Origin: Streptococcus sp. Marseille-Q6470
GTDB taxonomy: Bacteria > Bacillota > Bacilli > Lactobacillales > Streptococcaceae
NCBI RefSeq assembly: GCF_946902905.1
Contig: NZ_OX336385.1
Location: 248,001-312,000, forward strand
Length of the DNA: 64,000 nucleotides
Reading direction: 5' to 3'
In this document: positions 19,433 through 29,409 of the stretch, piece after piece
How positions within the stretch are numbered: the first letter of the stretch is position 1
Layout: the number at the start of each line of letters is the position of its first letter
Notes under the pieces: model-generated
Seen by the model: the letters and a program-made list of their open reading frames with translations, nothing else
What the model was told of the DNA's origin: nothing
Databases searched by the model: none
Made by a program: the position numbers and the translations under genes

Positions 19433-20074
19433 ATGCAAACAATCAAGGGTCTCTGTGTGCTCGATGTAGATGGCACTCTGATAGAAGAAGAGGTCATTGA
19501 TTTATTGGGGAAAGAGGCAGATTGCGAAAAGGAAGTAGCTCAGCTAACTGCTCAGGCTATGAGTGGAAAATTAGACTTTGAAGAAAGTTTAAAAAAACGT
19601 GTTTCCCTTCTAAAAGAGCTTTCTATCGATGTCTTTGATAAGATTTATCGTGAACTACACCTTAGTAAAAATGCTACGCAATTTGTCAAAACTCTTCAAG
19701 AAAATCAGATAGAAGTCGGTTTGGTATCGGGTGGATTTACGACCATCGTGGAAAGATTAGCAAAAGATTTGGGGATTTCATTATGTACTGCTAATCAACT
19801 GGAAATAAAAGATGGACATTTAACTGGCAATCTTATTGGTCCGGTTATAAGCAGAGAAGTAAAAGAAGCAACCCTCGTGAGATGGGCTCAAGAATTACAA
19901 GTGCCGTTTGAGAGAACGATTGCGATTGGTGATGGCGCTAATGATTTGGCCATGCTTAAACGATCAGGATTTGCTATAGCTTTCTGCGCTAAGGATATTG
20001 TGAAAAAGGAAATAAATCTTCAGGTAGATGAAAGAGATTTTGCAAAAGTTTTAGAAAAAATAAATCTCCTTTAG
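19433..20074 (+). CDS. serB: phosphoserine phosphatase-like HAD enzyme
   Basis: A 213-residue HAD hydrolase of the SerB type, which releases serine from phosphoserine. Motif I is LDVDGT with Asp11 as nucleophile and Asp13 as acid/base. Motif II is the Ser of GLVSGGF. The metal-binding motif IV is GDGANDLAML with Asp167 and Asp171. The cap segment VIDLLGKEADCEKEVAQLT resembles SerB. It follows AAGGAG and lies 12-18 bases before glycerate kinase, so both may act around the glycerate-serine branch. Another small phosphatase role is possible. Confidence 0.85.
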   Translation: MQTIKGLCVLDVDGTLIEEEVIDLLGKEADCEKEVAQLTAQAMSGKLDFEESLKKRVSLLKELSIDVFDKIYRELHLSKNATQFVKTLQENQIEVGLVSGGFTTIVERLAKDLGISLCTANQLEIKDGHLTGNLIGPVISREVKEATLVRWAQELQVPFERTIAIGDGANDLAMLKRSGFAIAFCAKDIVKKEINLQVDERDFAKVLEKINLL

Positions 20075-20092
20075 TTAGAAAGAGGAATGAAC

Positions 20093-21202
20093 ATGAAAAT
20101 TGTCATCGCACCGGACTCTTTCAAAGAGAGTCTTCCCGCAAACCAAGTAGCAGAAGCTATAAAAAGAGGATTTAAAAGGGTGATCCCAGATGCTGAATAT
20201 CTGCTTTTACCTGTCGGTGATGGAGGTGAAGGGACAGTAGATGCTATTAAAAGTTCTCTAGATCTGGAAGAAAAAACAGTCCAGGTAACCGGACCTTTTG
20301 GTGATGAGGTTCAAATACGCTATTATGAAAAAGGGGAATTAGCCCTGTTTGAAGTTGTAGATTTAATCGGTCTTGAAAAAATTCCTAATGAAAAACGATA
20401 TCCACTAGAGATTCAAACAAAGGGAATTGGTCAACTTATTCTCCATTTCATAGACCGAGGGGTAAAAGATATCTACATCGGTGTCGGTGGTACGGCTAGT
20501 AACGATGGTGGTATTGGTATTGCTGCTGGAATCGGTTATCAGTTTTACGATGAAAATGGGAATGAACTTCAGGCATGTGGCCAATCTCTGTCTGCTATCA
20601 GGAAAATTTCCAAGGAGAGAGTCATTGAAATTCCTGCAGACGTTCATGTAAGAATCCTAGCAGATGTGACTAATCCTCTTTGTGGACCCCGTGGCGCCAC
20701 CTATACATTTGGGAAGCAAAAAGGCTTAAAGCCTTATGAATTTGAAGAGGTTGACGAGGCGATTAGGGAATTTTATGAAAATATTGACCCAGATGTATTC
20801 ATGTTAGAGGGCGCAGGAGCTGGTGGTGGCATTGCTGCTGGTTTGTGTGTATTTGCTGGAGCAGAAATCGTATCAGGCATTCAAACTTGTTTGGACTTGA
20901 TTAATTTCGATGAAAAGGTAGCAGATGCTGATCTCATAATTGTTGGTGAAGGTAGATTAGATTCTCAAAGTTTAGCTGGCAAGGCTCCAATCGGAGTAGC
21001 AAAAAGAACACCTAAGGGTGTTCCGGTCATTGCTTTTTGTGGCAGTTTAGATCAGGATTTACCCTCCCTACCATTTGAGAATATCATTGCCGCTTTTTCG
21101 ATACTTGAAAAAAGCGAGCCATTGGAAAATAGTCTAAAAAATGCAGCCACCTATTTAGAACATACCGCGGCAAGTATTGCCCGAATCATGTCTTTGAGAT
21201 AG
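20093..21202 (+). CDS. glxK: glycerate kinase
   Basis: A 369-residue kinase of the GarK/GlxK family that phosphorylates D-glycerate. The N-terminal [20 protein letters not shown] is a near-perfect family signature. [12 protein letters not shown] and [13 protein letters not shown] are the glycine-rich active-site loops, and [20 protein letters not shown] closes the C-terminal domain. I prefer the ATG at 20093 over that at 20087, because AGAGGA (20081-20086) lies 6 bases before it and abuts the earlier one. The gene ends 2 bases from the convergent yueI stop. Confidence 0.93.
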   Translation: MKIVIAPDSFKESLPANQVAEAIKRGFKRVIPDAEYLLLPVGDGGEGTVDAIKSSLDLEEKTVQVTGPFGDEVQIRYYEKGELALFEVVDLIGLEKIPNEKRYPLEIQTKGIGQLILHFIDRGVKDIYIGVGGTASNDGGIGIAAGIGYQFYDENGNELQACGQSLSAIRKISKERVIEIPADVHVRILADVTNPLCGPRGATYTFGKQKGLKPYEFEEVDEAIREFYENIDPDVFMLEGAGAGGGIAAGLCVFAGAEIVSGIQTCLDLINFDEKVADADLIIVGEGRLDSQSLAGKAPIGVAKRTPKGVPVIAFCGSLDQDLPSLPFENIIAAFSILEKSEPLENSLKNAATYLEHTAASIARIMSLR

Positions 21203-21204
21203 AG

Positions 21205-21648
21205 TTAACCAAACCATTTTTTCCAAAAAGAAGTTGGAGCCTTTGGCTCTTTCTCTTGCCATAAGTTAGAAAAGGCCTTTTTAAGGTCTTTTTCTTGGGT
21301 TTGAACAGGACTATCACTGTGTATGACCATGCCAAAAGGAGAAGAGTTATGATCTTCAGAAACGATAGTTGCTTGGCAATTGTCATCTTTGGCATGTTTT
21401 AGGTAAAAGACTTGTTTATCAAATTCAACTTGAGGAGAAATTTTGACAAATAGAGGTTCAGTTTCTTTCTTTAGGGTCTCTAAAATAGTCAAAAAACCTT
21501 TTTGGAATTTGTCATCATTTGCAGTTTCAAGACTTGCATAACCAAGTACACGTTCCTCAAAAGTGCCAAGAAAACGCCTTTGTTCGTCTGGATTTAGTTT
21601 AAGCCCGCCATGAGCTTTTTCTAATAGTTGTTTTGATATATCAGTCAT
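21205..21648 (-). CDS. yueI: YueI family protein (DUF1694)
   Basis: A 147-residue soluble protein with the DUF1694 pattern: GGLKLNPDEQRRFLGTFEERVLGYAS near the N-terminus, then a middle domain with FDKQVFYLKHAKDDNCQATIV, ending in a Trp- and Lys-rich tail. Its function is unknown. It is convergent with glxK and divergent from eno. Its extended -10 lies 6 bases before the ATG with no ribosome site, so a leaderless mRNA is likely. Confidence 0.8.
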   Translation of the reverse strand: MTDISKQLLEKAHGGLKLNPDEQRRFLGTFEERVLGYASLETANDDKFQKGFLTILETLKKETEPLFVKISPQVEFDKQVFYLKHAKDDNCQATIVSEDHNSSPFGMVIHSDSPVQTQEKDLKKAFSNLWQEKEPKAPTSFWKKWFG

Positions 21649-21654
21649 AAATAT

Positions 21655-21663
21655 AGTATATCA
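21655..21663 (-). promoter_or_regulatory. extended -10 of yueI, leaderless start
   Basis: Reading the minus strand, TGA-TATACT is an extended -10 (21663-21655) ending 6 bases before the ATG at 21648. No good -35 and no Shine-Dalgarno sequence are seen. Confidence 0.55.
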
Positions 21664-21688
21664 TAAAAGTCTATAGATAAGGCCGAAA

Positions 21689-21702
21689 AGAAAGCGATTA
21701 CT
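21689..21702 (+). promoter_or_regulatory. cre-like site upstream of eno
   Basis: AGAAAGCGATTACT matches cre at 12 of 14 positions, with both end bases off. It lies about 40 bases upstream of the eno -35, where CcpA could activate. This is a weak call. Confidence 0.35.
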
Positions 21703-21744
21703 TAACAAACTTAAGGAAAATTTGCACAAAGATAACGTTTTTTC

Positions 21745-21773
21745 TTGAAAAAGGTATCTTTTTGATGTATCAT
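21745..21773 (+). promoter_or_regulatory. eno promoter
   Basis: TTGAAA (21745-21750), a 17-base spacer and TATCAT (21768-21773). A good CAAAGGAGAG ribosome site follows before the ATG. Confidence 0.75.
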
Positions 21774-21808
21774 AGAGGTGTAAAATAATTTAACTCAAAG
21801 GAGAGTAA

Positions 21809-23116
<1,308 letters not shown>

Positions 23117-23136
23117 AATAGTTCAGTGAACTAATT

Positions 23137-23165
23137 AAAGCCCTTGGAGTTTTCCAAGGGCTTTT
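23137..23165 (+). terminator. terminator after eno
   Basis: AAAGCCCTTGGA pairs with TCCAAGGGCTTTT around a short T-rich loop, ending in TTTT. Confidence 0.88.
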
Positions 23166-23247
23166 GTATATTATAAGAGAAGGTTAAAAGAATTCAGTTT
23201 CGTTTTCGTATTCTAGAGGTGAAAAAAGAGATTTTTAAACGGTTTTT

Positions 23248-23256
23248 TGGTATAAT
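23248..23256 (+). promoter_or_regulatory. extended -10 promoter of the xseA operon
   Basis: TGG-TATAAT is an extended -10 (23248-23256) without a clear -35. A GAAGGAGG ribosome site precedes xseA. It is the only obvious promoter before the seven-gene run to 29331. Confidence 0.65.
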
Positions 23257-23293
23257 AATACCCAGGAAAAACTAGAGAAAGAAGGAGGTTGAG

Positions 23294-24634
23294 ATGGAAA
23301 AGTATTTGTCGGTAACAACTTTGACCAAGTATTTGAAAATGAAATTCGATAAAGACCCATACTTGGAGAGGGTCTATTTAACTGGTCAGGTTTCTAACTT
23401 CCGGAAGCGTCCCACTCACCAATATTTTTCTCTAAAAGATGATCGAGCGGTTATCCAAGCGACTATTTGGTCAGGTATTTATCAGAAACTAGGTTTTGAT
23501 TTGGAAGAAGGGATGAAGATCAATGTTATCGGTCGTGTCCAAGTCTATGAACCAAGTGGGAGCTACTCTATCATCATTGAAAAGGTAGAGCCGGATGGTG
23601 TAGGGGCTCTTGCGATTCAGTTCGAACAATTAAAAAAGAAATTATCAGAAGAAGGCCTTTTTCAAGACCGCTTTAAACAAGCAATACCTCAGTTTGCAAA
23701 ACGCATCGGGGTTGTGACTAGTCCTAGTGGTGCTGTTATCCAGGATATCATTACTACTGTTAGCAGACGTTTTCCAGGGGTAGAGATTGTTTTATATCCT
23801 ACCAAGGTTCAAGGCGAAGGGGCAGCAGAGGAGATTGCCCGTAATATTGCAAGAGCAAATGAACGTGAAGATATAGATGTTCTCATCATTGGCCGAGGTG
23901 GTGGTTCTATCGAAGATCTATGGGCTTTTAACGAAGAGATTGTAGTGCGTTCTATCTTTGAATCACGGCTGCCCATCATTTCAAGTGTGGGCCACGAAAC
24001 AGATGTAACCTTGGCTGATTTTGTTGCCGACAAGAGAGCAGCAACTCCGACTGCTGCAGCAGAACTAGCGACTCCTGTTACTAAGTTAGATCTTTTGACT
24101 TATCTGAAGAATCAAGAGAAAAGAATGGCTACTGCAGTACAAAATATCCTATCTAAGAAAGAGAAAGCTTTACAGGTCCTAAGTCAGTCTGTTATTTTTA
24201 GGCAACCTGAACGCTTGTACGATGGTTACTTACAGCGATTGGATCAGTTACAACTTCGTCTCAAACAAAGTGTCAGTTCAGAACTTGTTAGACAACAACA
24301 AAGAGTCTTGGAACAAGTTCATCATTTAGAACAATTATCGCCTATCAATAAGATCCATCGTTACCAGGACCAACTGCTACAATTAAAAAAGTTACTTCGT
24401 AGTCAGATGGCTGTTACATACGATGCCAAGGTTGCTGAGGTGAAACGTTTGTCAGAAGCGCTAGTGATGTTAGATACTAGCAGAATTGTGGCAAGAGGTT
24501 TTGCCATTGTTAAAAAAGAAGATGCTGTGGTATCTTCAGCAAAAGATTTGAAAGTAAATGACCAAGTTATGCTGATGATGCGAGATGGTCAGGTAGAATT
24601 AGAGGTGAAAGATGTCAAAACAAAAGAAATTTGA
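23294..24634 (+). CDS. xseA: exodeoxyribonuclease VII large subunit
   Basis: A 446-residue catalytic subunit of exonuclease VII, which degrades single-stranded DNA to oligonucleotides. An N-terminal OB fold ([24 protein letters not shown]) precedes the catalytic domain with [31 protein letters not shown] and [18 protein letters not shown] long C-terminal helical part binds XseB. It overlaps xseB by 23 bases. Confidence 0.95.
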   Translation: MEKYLSVTTLTKYLKMKFDKDPYLERVYLTGQVSNFRKRPTHQYFSLKDDRAVIQATIWSGIYQKLGFDLEEGMKINVIGRVQVYEPSGSYSIIIEKVEPDGVGALAIQFEQLKKKLSEEGLFQDRFKQAIPQFAKRIGVVTSPSGAVIQDIITTVSRRFPGVEIVLYPTKVQGEGAAEEIARNIARANEREDIDVLIIGRGGGSIEDLWAFNEEIVVRSIFESRLPIISSVGHETDVTLADFVADKRAATPTAAAELATPVTKLDLLTYLKNQEKRMATAVQNILSKKEKALQVLSQSVIFRQPERLYDGYLQRLDQLQLRLKQSVSSELVRQQQRVLEQVHHLEQLSPINKIHRYQDQLLQLKKLLRSQMAVTYDAKVAEVKRLSEALVMLDTSRIVARGFAIVKKEDAVVSSAKDLKVNDQVMLMMRDGQVELEVKDVKTKEI

Positions 24635-24824
24635 GGAAAATTTAGCAGAACTTGAAACCATTGTTCAGAGTTTAGAAAATGGTGAAATTGCACTAGAAGA
24701 TGCCATTGCTGCTTTTCAAAAGGGAATGATCTTATCAAAAGAATTGCAAGCTACACTTGATAAGGCTGAAAAGACCTTGGTTAAAGTCACGCAAGAAGAT
24801 GGAACAGAAAGCGAACTCCTATGA
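24612..24824 (+). CDS. xseB: exodeoxyribonuclease VII small subunit
   Basis: A 70-residue helical partner of XseA. The [19 protein letters not shown] and [12 protein letters not shown] segments are diagnostic of the family, and length is typical. It lies between xseA and ispA with overlaps on both sides (ATGA at 24821). Confidence 0.95.
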   Translation: MSKQKKFEENLAELETIVQSLENGEIALEDAIAAFQKGMILSKELQATLDKAEKTLVKVTQEDGTESELL

Positions 24825-25696
24825 ACAAGCAGGAAAAATTAGCTTTGGTCGAGTCAGCACTAGAAGAGTTCTATGGCGACCAGCAATTTGCAACAAACTT
24901 AAGAGAAGCCGTTCTTTATTCCATACATGCTGGTGGTAAAAGAATTCGCCCCTATCTACTTCTAGAAGTTTTGGAATCTTTGCAAGTGTCTATCGCACCA
25001 GCCCATGCTAAGGTTGCAGCGGCGCTTGAGATGATTCACACTGGAAGTTTGATCCATGATGATCTTCCTGCAATGGATAATGATGATTTTCGACGGGGAC
25101 GTTTGACCAATCACAAAGTCTATGGAGAAGCCCTAGCTATTTTAGCAGGAGATGCGCTTTTTCTGGATCCCTATGCCTTGATAGCGCAAGCAGATTTGCC
25201 TAACCAAACTAAGGTAGATTTGATAGCAAACTTATCACTTGCTTCCGGAAGTATGGGGATGGTAGCCGGTCAAGTTTTAGATATGGAAGGTGAAGGCAAA
25301 CACTTAAACTTAGAAGAACTTCAGACCATCCATGCTAACAAGACTGGAAAGCTCTTGGCTTTTCCATTTCAAGCAGCTGGAATCATTGCAGGATTGGATA
25401 AAAACCTTCAAACACAACTAGAAACAGTTGGAGAACTGATTGGGCTTGCTTTTCAAATTAGAGACGATGTCCTTGATGTTACGGCTAGTTTTGAAGAAAT
25501 CGGTAAAACACCTCAGAAAGATTTGCAAGCTGAGAAGTCGACTTATCCTGCTTTGTTAGGATTGGATGATGCAAAAGTTTTTTGCAATCACACCTTGGAT
25601 CAGGCGAATACAAAGCTAGAAGAGATTAGTCAATTAGTTGAGTTTGATAAAGAACCAATTGTAAAAATAGTAGAAAGTTTGAGAATTGATGGCTAA
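24821..25696 (+). CDS. ispA: farnesyl/geranylgeranyl diphosphate synthase
   Basis: A 291-residue trans-isoprenyl diphosphate synthase supplying farnesyl diphosphate for undecaprenyl phosphate and prenylated products. The first Asp-rich motif is [15 protein letters not shown] and the second is [21 protein letters not shown] binds the allylic or homoallylic diphosphate. An ispA-tlyA-argR-recN order is common in Firmicutes. Confidence 0.93.
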   Translation: MNKQEKLALVESALEEFYGDQQFATNLREAVLYSIHAGGKRIRPYLLLEVLESLQVSIAPAHAKVAAALEMIHTGSLIHDDLPAMDNDDFRRGRLTNHKVYGEALAILAGDALFLDPYALIAQADLPNQTKVDLIANLSLASGSMGMVAGQVLDMEGEGKHLNLEELQTIHANKTGKLLAFPFQAAGIIAGLDKNLQTQLETVGELIGLAFQIRDDVLDVTASFEEIGKTPQKDLQAEKSTYPALLGLDDAKVFCNHTLDQANTKLEEISQLVEFDKEPIVKIVESLRIDG

Positions 25697-26504
25697 GGAA
25701 AGAGTAGATGTACTTGCCTACAAACAGGGATTATTTGAAACAAGAGAACAAGCTAAGCGCGGCGTAATGGCGGGTTTGGTTGTTGCTGTTCTAAACGGTG
25801 AGCGTTTCGATAAGCCAGGAGAAAAAATCCCAGATGATACAGAATTGAAACTCAAGGGTGAGAAACTTAAGTATGTGAGCCGCGGAGGCTTAAAACTTGA
25901 AAAAGCCTTAGAGAGGTTTGAGATATCAGTTGAAGGTAAAACAACAATTGATATTGGTGCTTCAACAGGAGGCTTTACGGATGTTATGCTTCAAAATGGT
26001 GCAAAACTAGTTTATGCAGTTGATGTTGGGACTAATCAGCTTGCATGGAAACTACGTCAAGACTCACGTGTTGTTAGCATGGAGCAGTTTAATTTCCGTT
26101 ATGCTGAAAAAAAGGACTTTGAAGTAGAACCAAGCTTTGCAAGTATCGACGTGAGCTTTATTTCTTTGAGTCTCATTTTACCAGCTCTACATAGAGTCTT
26201 GGAAGACCAAGGTGAAGTCGTCGCACTTATCAAACCTCAGTTTGAAGCAGGTCGAGAACAAATTGGTAAAAATGGTATTATTAGAGACGCTAAGGTTCAC
26301 AAGAATGTACTAGAAACCGTTACAGAAATGGCAGTCAAAGAAGGATTTTCCGTTCTAGGATTGGATTTTTCTCCGATTCAAGGCGGACACGGGAATATTG
26401 AATTTCTTGCTTATTTACGTAAAGAAGAACAAGCGAGCAATCAGGCGCTTTCTGAAATAGAACAAATAGTAGAAAAAGCACATAGAGAGTTTAAAGATGA
26501 ATAA
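25689..26504 (+). CDS. tlyA: TlyA family rRNA 2'-O-methyltransferase (hemolysin A)
   Basis: A 271-residue protein with an N-terminal S4 RNA-binding domain (RVDVLAYKQGLFETREQAKRGVMAG) and a FtsJ-like methyltransferase domain beginning at TTIDIGASTGGFTDVML, with the later VALIKPQFEAGRE and GGHGNIEFL motifs. TlyA proteins methylate rRNA riboses. The older haemolysin name is misleading. The start is ATG 25689. A TTG codon just before it (25686) is not needed. The 5' end overlaps ispA. Confidence 0.9.
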   Translation: MAKERVDVLAYKQGLFETREQAKRGVMAGLVVAVLNGERFDKPGEKIPDDTELKLKGEKLKYVSRGGLKLEKALERFEISVEGKTTIDIGASTGGFTDVMLQNGAKLVYAVDVGTNQLAWKLRQDSRVVSMEQFNFRYAEKKDFEVEPSFASIDVSFISLSLILPALHRVLEDQGEVVALIKPQFEAGREQIGKNGIIRDAKVHKNVLETVTEMAVKEGFSVLGLDFSPIQGGHGNIEFLAYLRKEEQASNQALSEIEQIVEKAHREFKDE

Positions 26505-26928
26505 AAAAGAAAGACTTGAAAAAATTAGAAGATTTGTAACTGACTATCAAATCGGAACACAGGAAGAAATCGTTGAACATTTGAGAGAAGCAGGAATCAC
26601 TGCTACTCAAGCAACGGTATCTCGAGATATAAAAGAACTAGGGATTGTAAAAATTCCTTTGAAAGATAATACTTATGTCTACGAATTACCAAAATCTGTA
26701 GTTAAAAGTTTACAGTTGGCTGAGAATAATATCGAAAGTTTTGAAAGAATGGGGAATCTCATTAATTTAGATATCATTCCTGGGAATACAATTTTTGTAA
26801 AAAGCCAATTAATTCAATCATTTTCGGATAATATTTTTAGCTGTTTAGCAGACGATAATTCAATTTTAATTGTAGCTCGAACTGAAGAAGCAGCATTAGA
26901 AATTGTTGAACAAGTTAAAAAGTGGTAG
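26497..26928 (+). CDS. argR: ArgR/AhrC family arginine repressor
   Basis: A 143-residue regulator with a winged-helix DNA-binding domain (EEIVEHLREAGITATQATVSRDIKELGI) and a C-terminal arginine-binding hexamerisation domain. Streptococci carry several ArgR paralogues. The copy next to recN is the one usually called AhrC or ArgR, and its targets cannot be read here. It overlaps tlyA by 8 bases. Confidence 0.9.
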   Translation: MNKKERLEKIRRFVTDYQIGTQEEIVEHLREAGITATQATVSRDIKELGIVKIPLKDNTYVYELPKSVVKSLQLAENNIESFERMGNLINLDIIPGNTIFVKSQLIQSFSDNIFSCLADDNSILIVARTEEAALEIVEQVKKW

Positions 26929-26934
26929 GACCGT

Positions 26935-28602
26935 ATGTTACTTGAAATTTCTATTAAAAACTTTGCCATCATTGAGTCTATTTCACTTAATTTTGAGAAA
27001 GGAATGACAGTTCTTACTGGGGAAACTGGTGCTGGAAAGTCAATCATCATCGATGCTATGAATATGATGCTAGGAGCCAGAGCCACAACGGACGTTATTC
27101 GTCATGGTGCTCCTAAGGCTGAAATCGAAGGTCTTTTCTCAATTGAAAATAGTCGGGCTCTTCAAGAGCTTTTTGATCAGCAAGGTCTCTTGTTAGGGGA
27201 TGAAATCATCATCCGTCGTGAAATTTTACAAAACGGGCGAAGTGTTAGTCGAGTCAATGGACAGATGGTTAATCTTTCAGTTCTGCGCTCAATCGGACAG
27301 CATTTAGTAGATATCCATGGTCAGCATGACCAAGAAGAGTTAATGCGACCACAATTGCACATTCAGATGCTAGATGGGTTTGGTGATGCAGCGTTTCTTG
27401 AACTTAAACAAGCTTATCAGACCAACTTTGAAGCTTATCGCAACATGCGTAAACAACTTCTCGAAGTTAAGAAAAACCAAGAAGAACACAAGACTCGAAT
27501 TGAAATGTTGGAATTTCAAATGGCTGAGATTGAGTCTGCAGCCTTAAAGCCTGGTGAAGACCTCAAATTAAACCAAGAACGAGACAAACTTTTAAATCAC
27601 AAACATATCGCTGATACCTTGACCAATGCTTATGCTATGTTAGACAATGAAGAATTTTCAAGCCTAGCTAACGTACGTTCAGCTATGAATGATATGGAAA
27701 GTTTAGAAGACTATGATGCAGAATACCGTGAAATCTCGACATCTCTATCTGAATCCTATTATGTTTTAGAGGATGTCACTAAGCGTTTAGAGGATATTAT
27801 CGAAGATTTAGATTTCGATGGCAATCGCTTGATGCAGATTGAAAATCGTTTAGATCTCATTCATTCCATTACACGTAAGTATGGCGGAAATGTTGACGAT
27901 GTTTTGCTGTATTTTGCTAAAATCACAGAAGAATACAATCTACTGACAGGTCATCATCTATCCTCAGATGATATGGAAGCAGAACTCAAAAAGTTGGAAG
28001 TAAGTCTTGTTGATCTAGCAAGCCAGCTTTCATCTGCTCGTCACAAACTAGCTAAACAATTAGAGATTGAAATTCAGCAAGAACTGAAAGACCTCTATAT
28101 GGACAAAGCTCAGTTTCAGGTTCAGTTTACAAATGCTAAATTTAGTCGTGAGGGTAATGAGAGTGTTGAGTTTTATATTTCAACCAACCCTGGTGAAGAC
28201 TTTAAACCATTAGTTAAAGTAGCGTCTGGTGGTGAATTGTCTCGTCTCATGTTGGCTATCAAGTCTGCTTTTTCACGCAAGGAAGGCAAGACCAGCATTG
28301 TATTTGATGAAGTAGATACAGGAGTTTCAGGACGTGTGGCTCAAGCTATTGCGCAAAAAATTCATAAAATTGGTCAACATGGCCAAGTATTAGCGATTTC
28401 CCATCTACCACAAGTCATTGCTATCGCAGATTATCAGTTCTTTATTGAAAAAATTAGTGATGAGCATTCAACTGTGTCGACTGTTCGTCTCTTGACTTTG
28501 GAAGAACGCGTAGAAGAAGTTGCCAAGATGTTGGCAGGGGAGAATGTAACAGCTGCAGCTCTTACACAAGCTAGAGAATTATTGCAAAGTAAGGAGAAAT
28601 AA
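26935..28602 (+). CDS. recN: DNA repair protein RecN
   Basis: A 555-residue SMC-like ATPase that acts early at double-strand breaks. The Walker A motif is GETGAGKS (residues 30-37). A central coiled-coil region follows, and the C-terminal half has the ABC signature VASGGELSRLMLAIK and Walker B TSIVFDEVDTGVSG. The stop codon abuts the start of the next gene. Confidence 0.96.
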   Translation: MLLEISIKNFAIIESISLNFEKGMTVLTGETGAGKSIIIDAMNMMLGARATTDVIRHGAPKAEIEGLFSIENSRALQELFDQQGLLLGDEIIIRREILQNGRSVSRVNGQMVNLSVLRSIGQHLVDIHGQHDQEELMRPQLHIQMLDGFGDAAFLELKQAYQTNFEAYRNMRKQLLEVKKNQEEHKTRIEMLEFQMAEIESAALKPGEDLKLNQERDKLLNHKHIADTLTNAYAMLDNEEFSSLANVRSAMNDMESLEDYDAEYREISTSLSESYYVLEDVTKRLEDIIEDLDFDGNRLMQIENRLDLIHSITRKYGGNVDDVLLYFAKITEEYNLLTGHHLSSDDMEAELKKLEVSLVDLASQLSSARHKLAKQLEIEIQQELKDLYMDKAQFQVQFTNAKFSREGNESVEFYISTNPGEDFKPLVKVASGGELSRLMLAIKSAFSRKEGKTSIVFDEVDTGVSGRVAQAIAQKIHKIGQHGQVLAISHLPQVIAIADYQFFIEKISDEHSTVSTVRLLTLEERVEEVAKMLAGENVTAAALTQARELLQSKEK

Positions 28603-29331
28603 ATGACAGATTATTATGTAATTGGTGATGTTCACGGAAAAGCAGGAATGCTTGAAGACCTTCTTAAAACATGGGATGGCAAAACCCAATTACTTTTTCT
28701 TGGTGATTTAATCGATAGAGGAGAAGACAGTCGTCGTGTTATTGAGATGGTTAAGGACTTGGTAGAAAATCAAGGAGCGATTTGCATTTCAGGAAATCAT
28801 GAGTATATGTTTTTAACATGGTTGGATAATCCTGAAGAAAGCTATGAACACTATCGTCGTAATGGTGGGGATACAACTATTAATTCTATTCTAGGTCGCC
28901 CATTGGATGCACCAGTAGATGCTGTAGCAGATGCTAAGCGTGTTGAAACTGAAGCAGCTGACTTAGTGGAGTTTATCCGTCAGATGCCTTTTGTGATTGA
29001 AACAGATAAGTATATCTTCGTTCATGCTGGCATTGATTTGACTTTGGATGACTGGCATGATACTACAGATTACAAGAAAGTTTGGCTCAGAAAACCATTC
29101 CACGAAGCAGCTAATCATACAGGGAAAACAATTGTCTTTGGACATACACCAGTTTATGGACTTTTGGAGCAAAAACCAGGAACGTCAGAACTTTGGATGA
29201 CAGAAGACGGTAAGATTGGAATGGATGGAGGAGCTGTTTACGGCGGTGTCCTTCACGGTATTGTCTTTACTGACCATGGTATGACTGACCGCTATTTCAT
29301 TGAAAATGATGGCTTTGTTGCTGAAGATTAG
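28603..29331 (+). CDS. calcineurin-like metallophosphoesterase
   Basis: A 242-residue PP2A/ApaH-like phosphatase with the complete metal-binding set: GDVHG (residues 8-12), GDLIDRG, GNHEYMF, the His of FVHAGI and FGHTPVYG. Relatives dephosphorylate proteins on Ser/Thr or cleave dinucleoside tetraphosphates, and the sequence does not decide between these. It begins on the base after the recN stop, with AAGGAG inside recN, so it is the last gene of the xseA transcript. No clear terminator follows before the lepA promoter. Confidence 0.85.
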   Translation: MTDYYVIGDVHGKAGMLEDLLKTWDGKTQLLFLGDLIDRGEDSRRVIEMVKDLVENQGAICISGNHEYMFLTWLDNPEESYEHYRRNGGDTTINSILGRPLDAPVDAVADAKRVETEAADLVEFIRQMPFVIETDKYIFVHAGIDLTLDDWHDTTDYKKVWLRKPFHEAANHTGKTIVFGHTPVYGLLEQKPGTSELWMTEDGKIGMDGGAVYGGVLHGIVFTDHGMTDRYFIENDGFVAED

Positions 29332-29352
29332 TACTCCTAGCAGGGTATGGTC

Positions 29353-29381
29353 TTGTCAAAAAATTAAAAACATTTTATAAT
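29353..29381 (+). promoter_or_regulatory. lepA promoter flanked by an inverted repeat
   Basis: TTGTCA (29353-29358), a 17-base spacer and TATAAT (29376-29381). An 8-base inverted repeat, CAGGGTAT (29341-29348) and ATACCCTG (29388-29395), brackets it. Confidence 0.75.
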
Positions 29382-29409
29382 TAATAGATACCCTGAAAGG
29401 AAGAGAATT

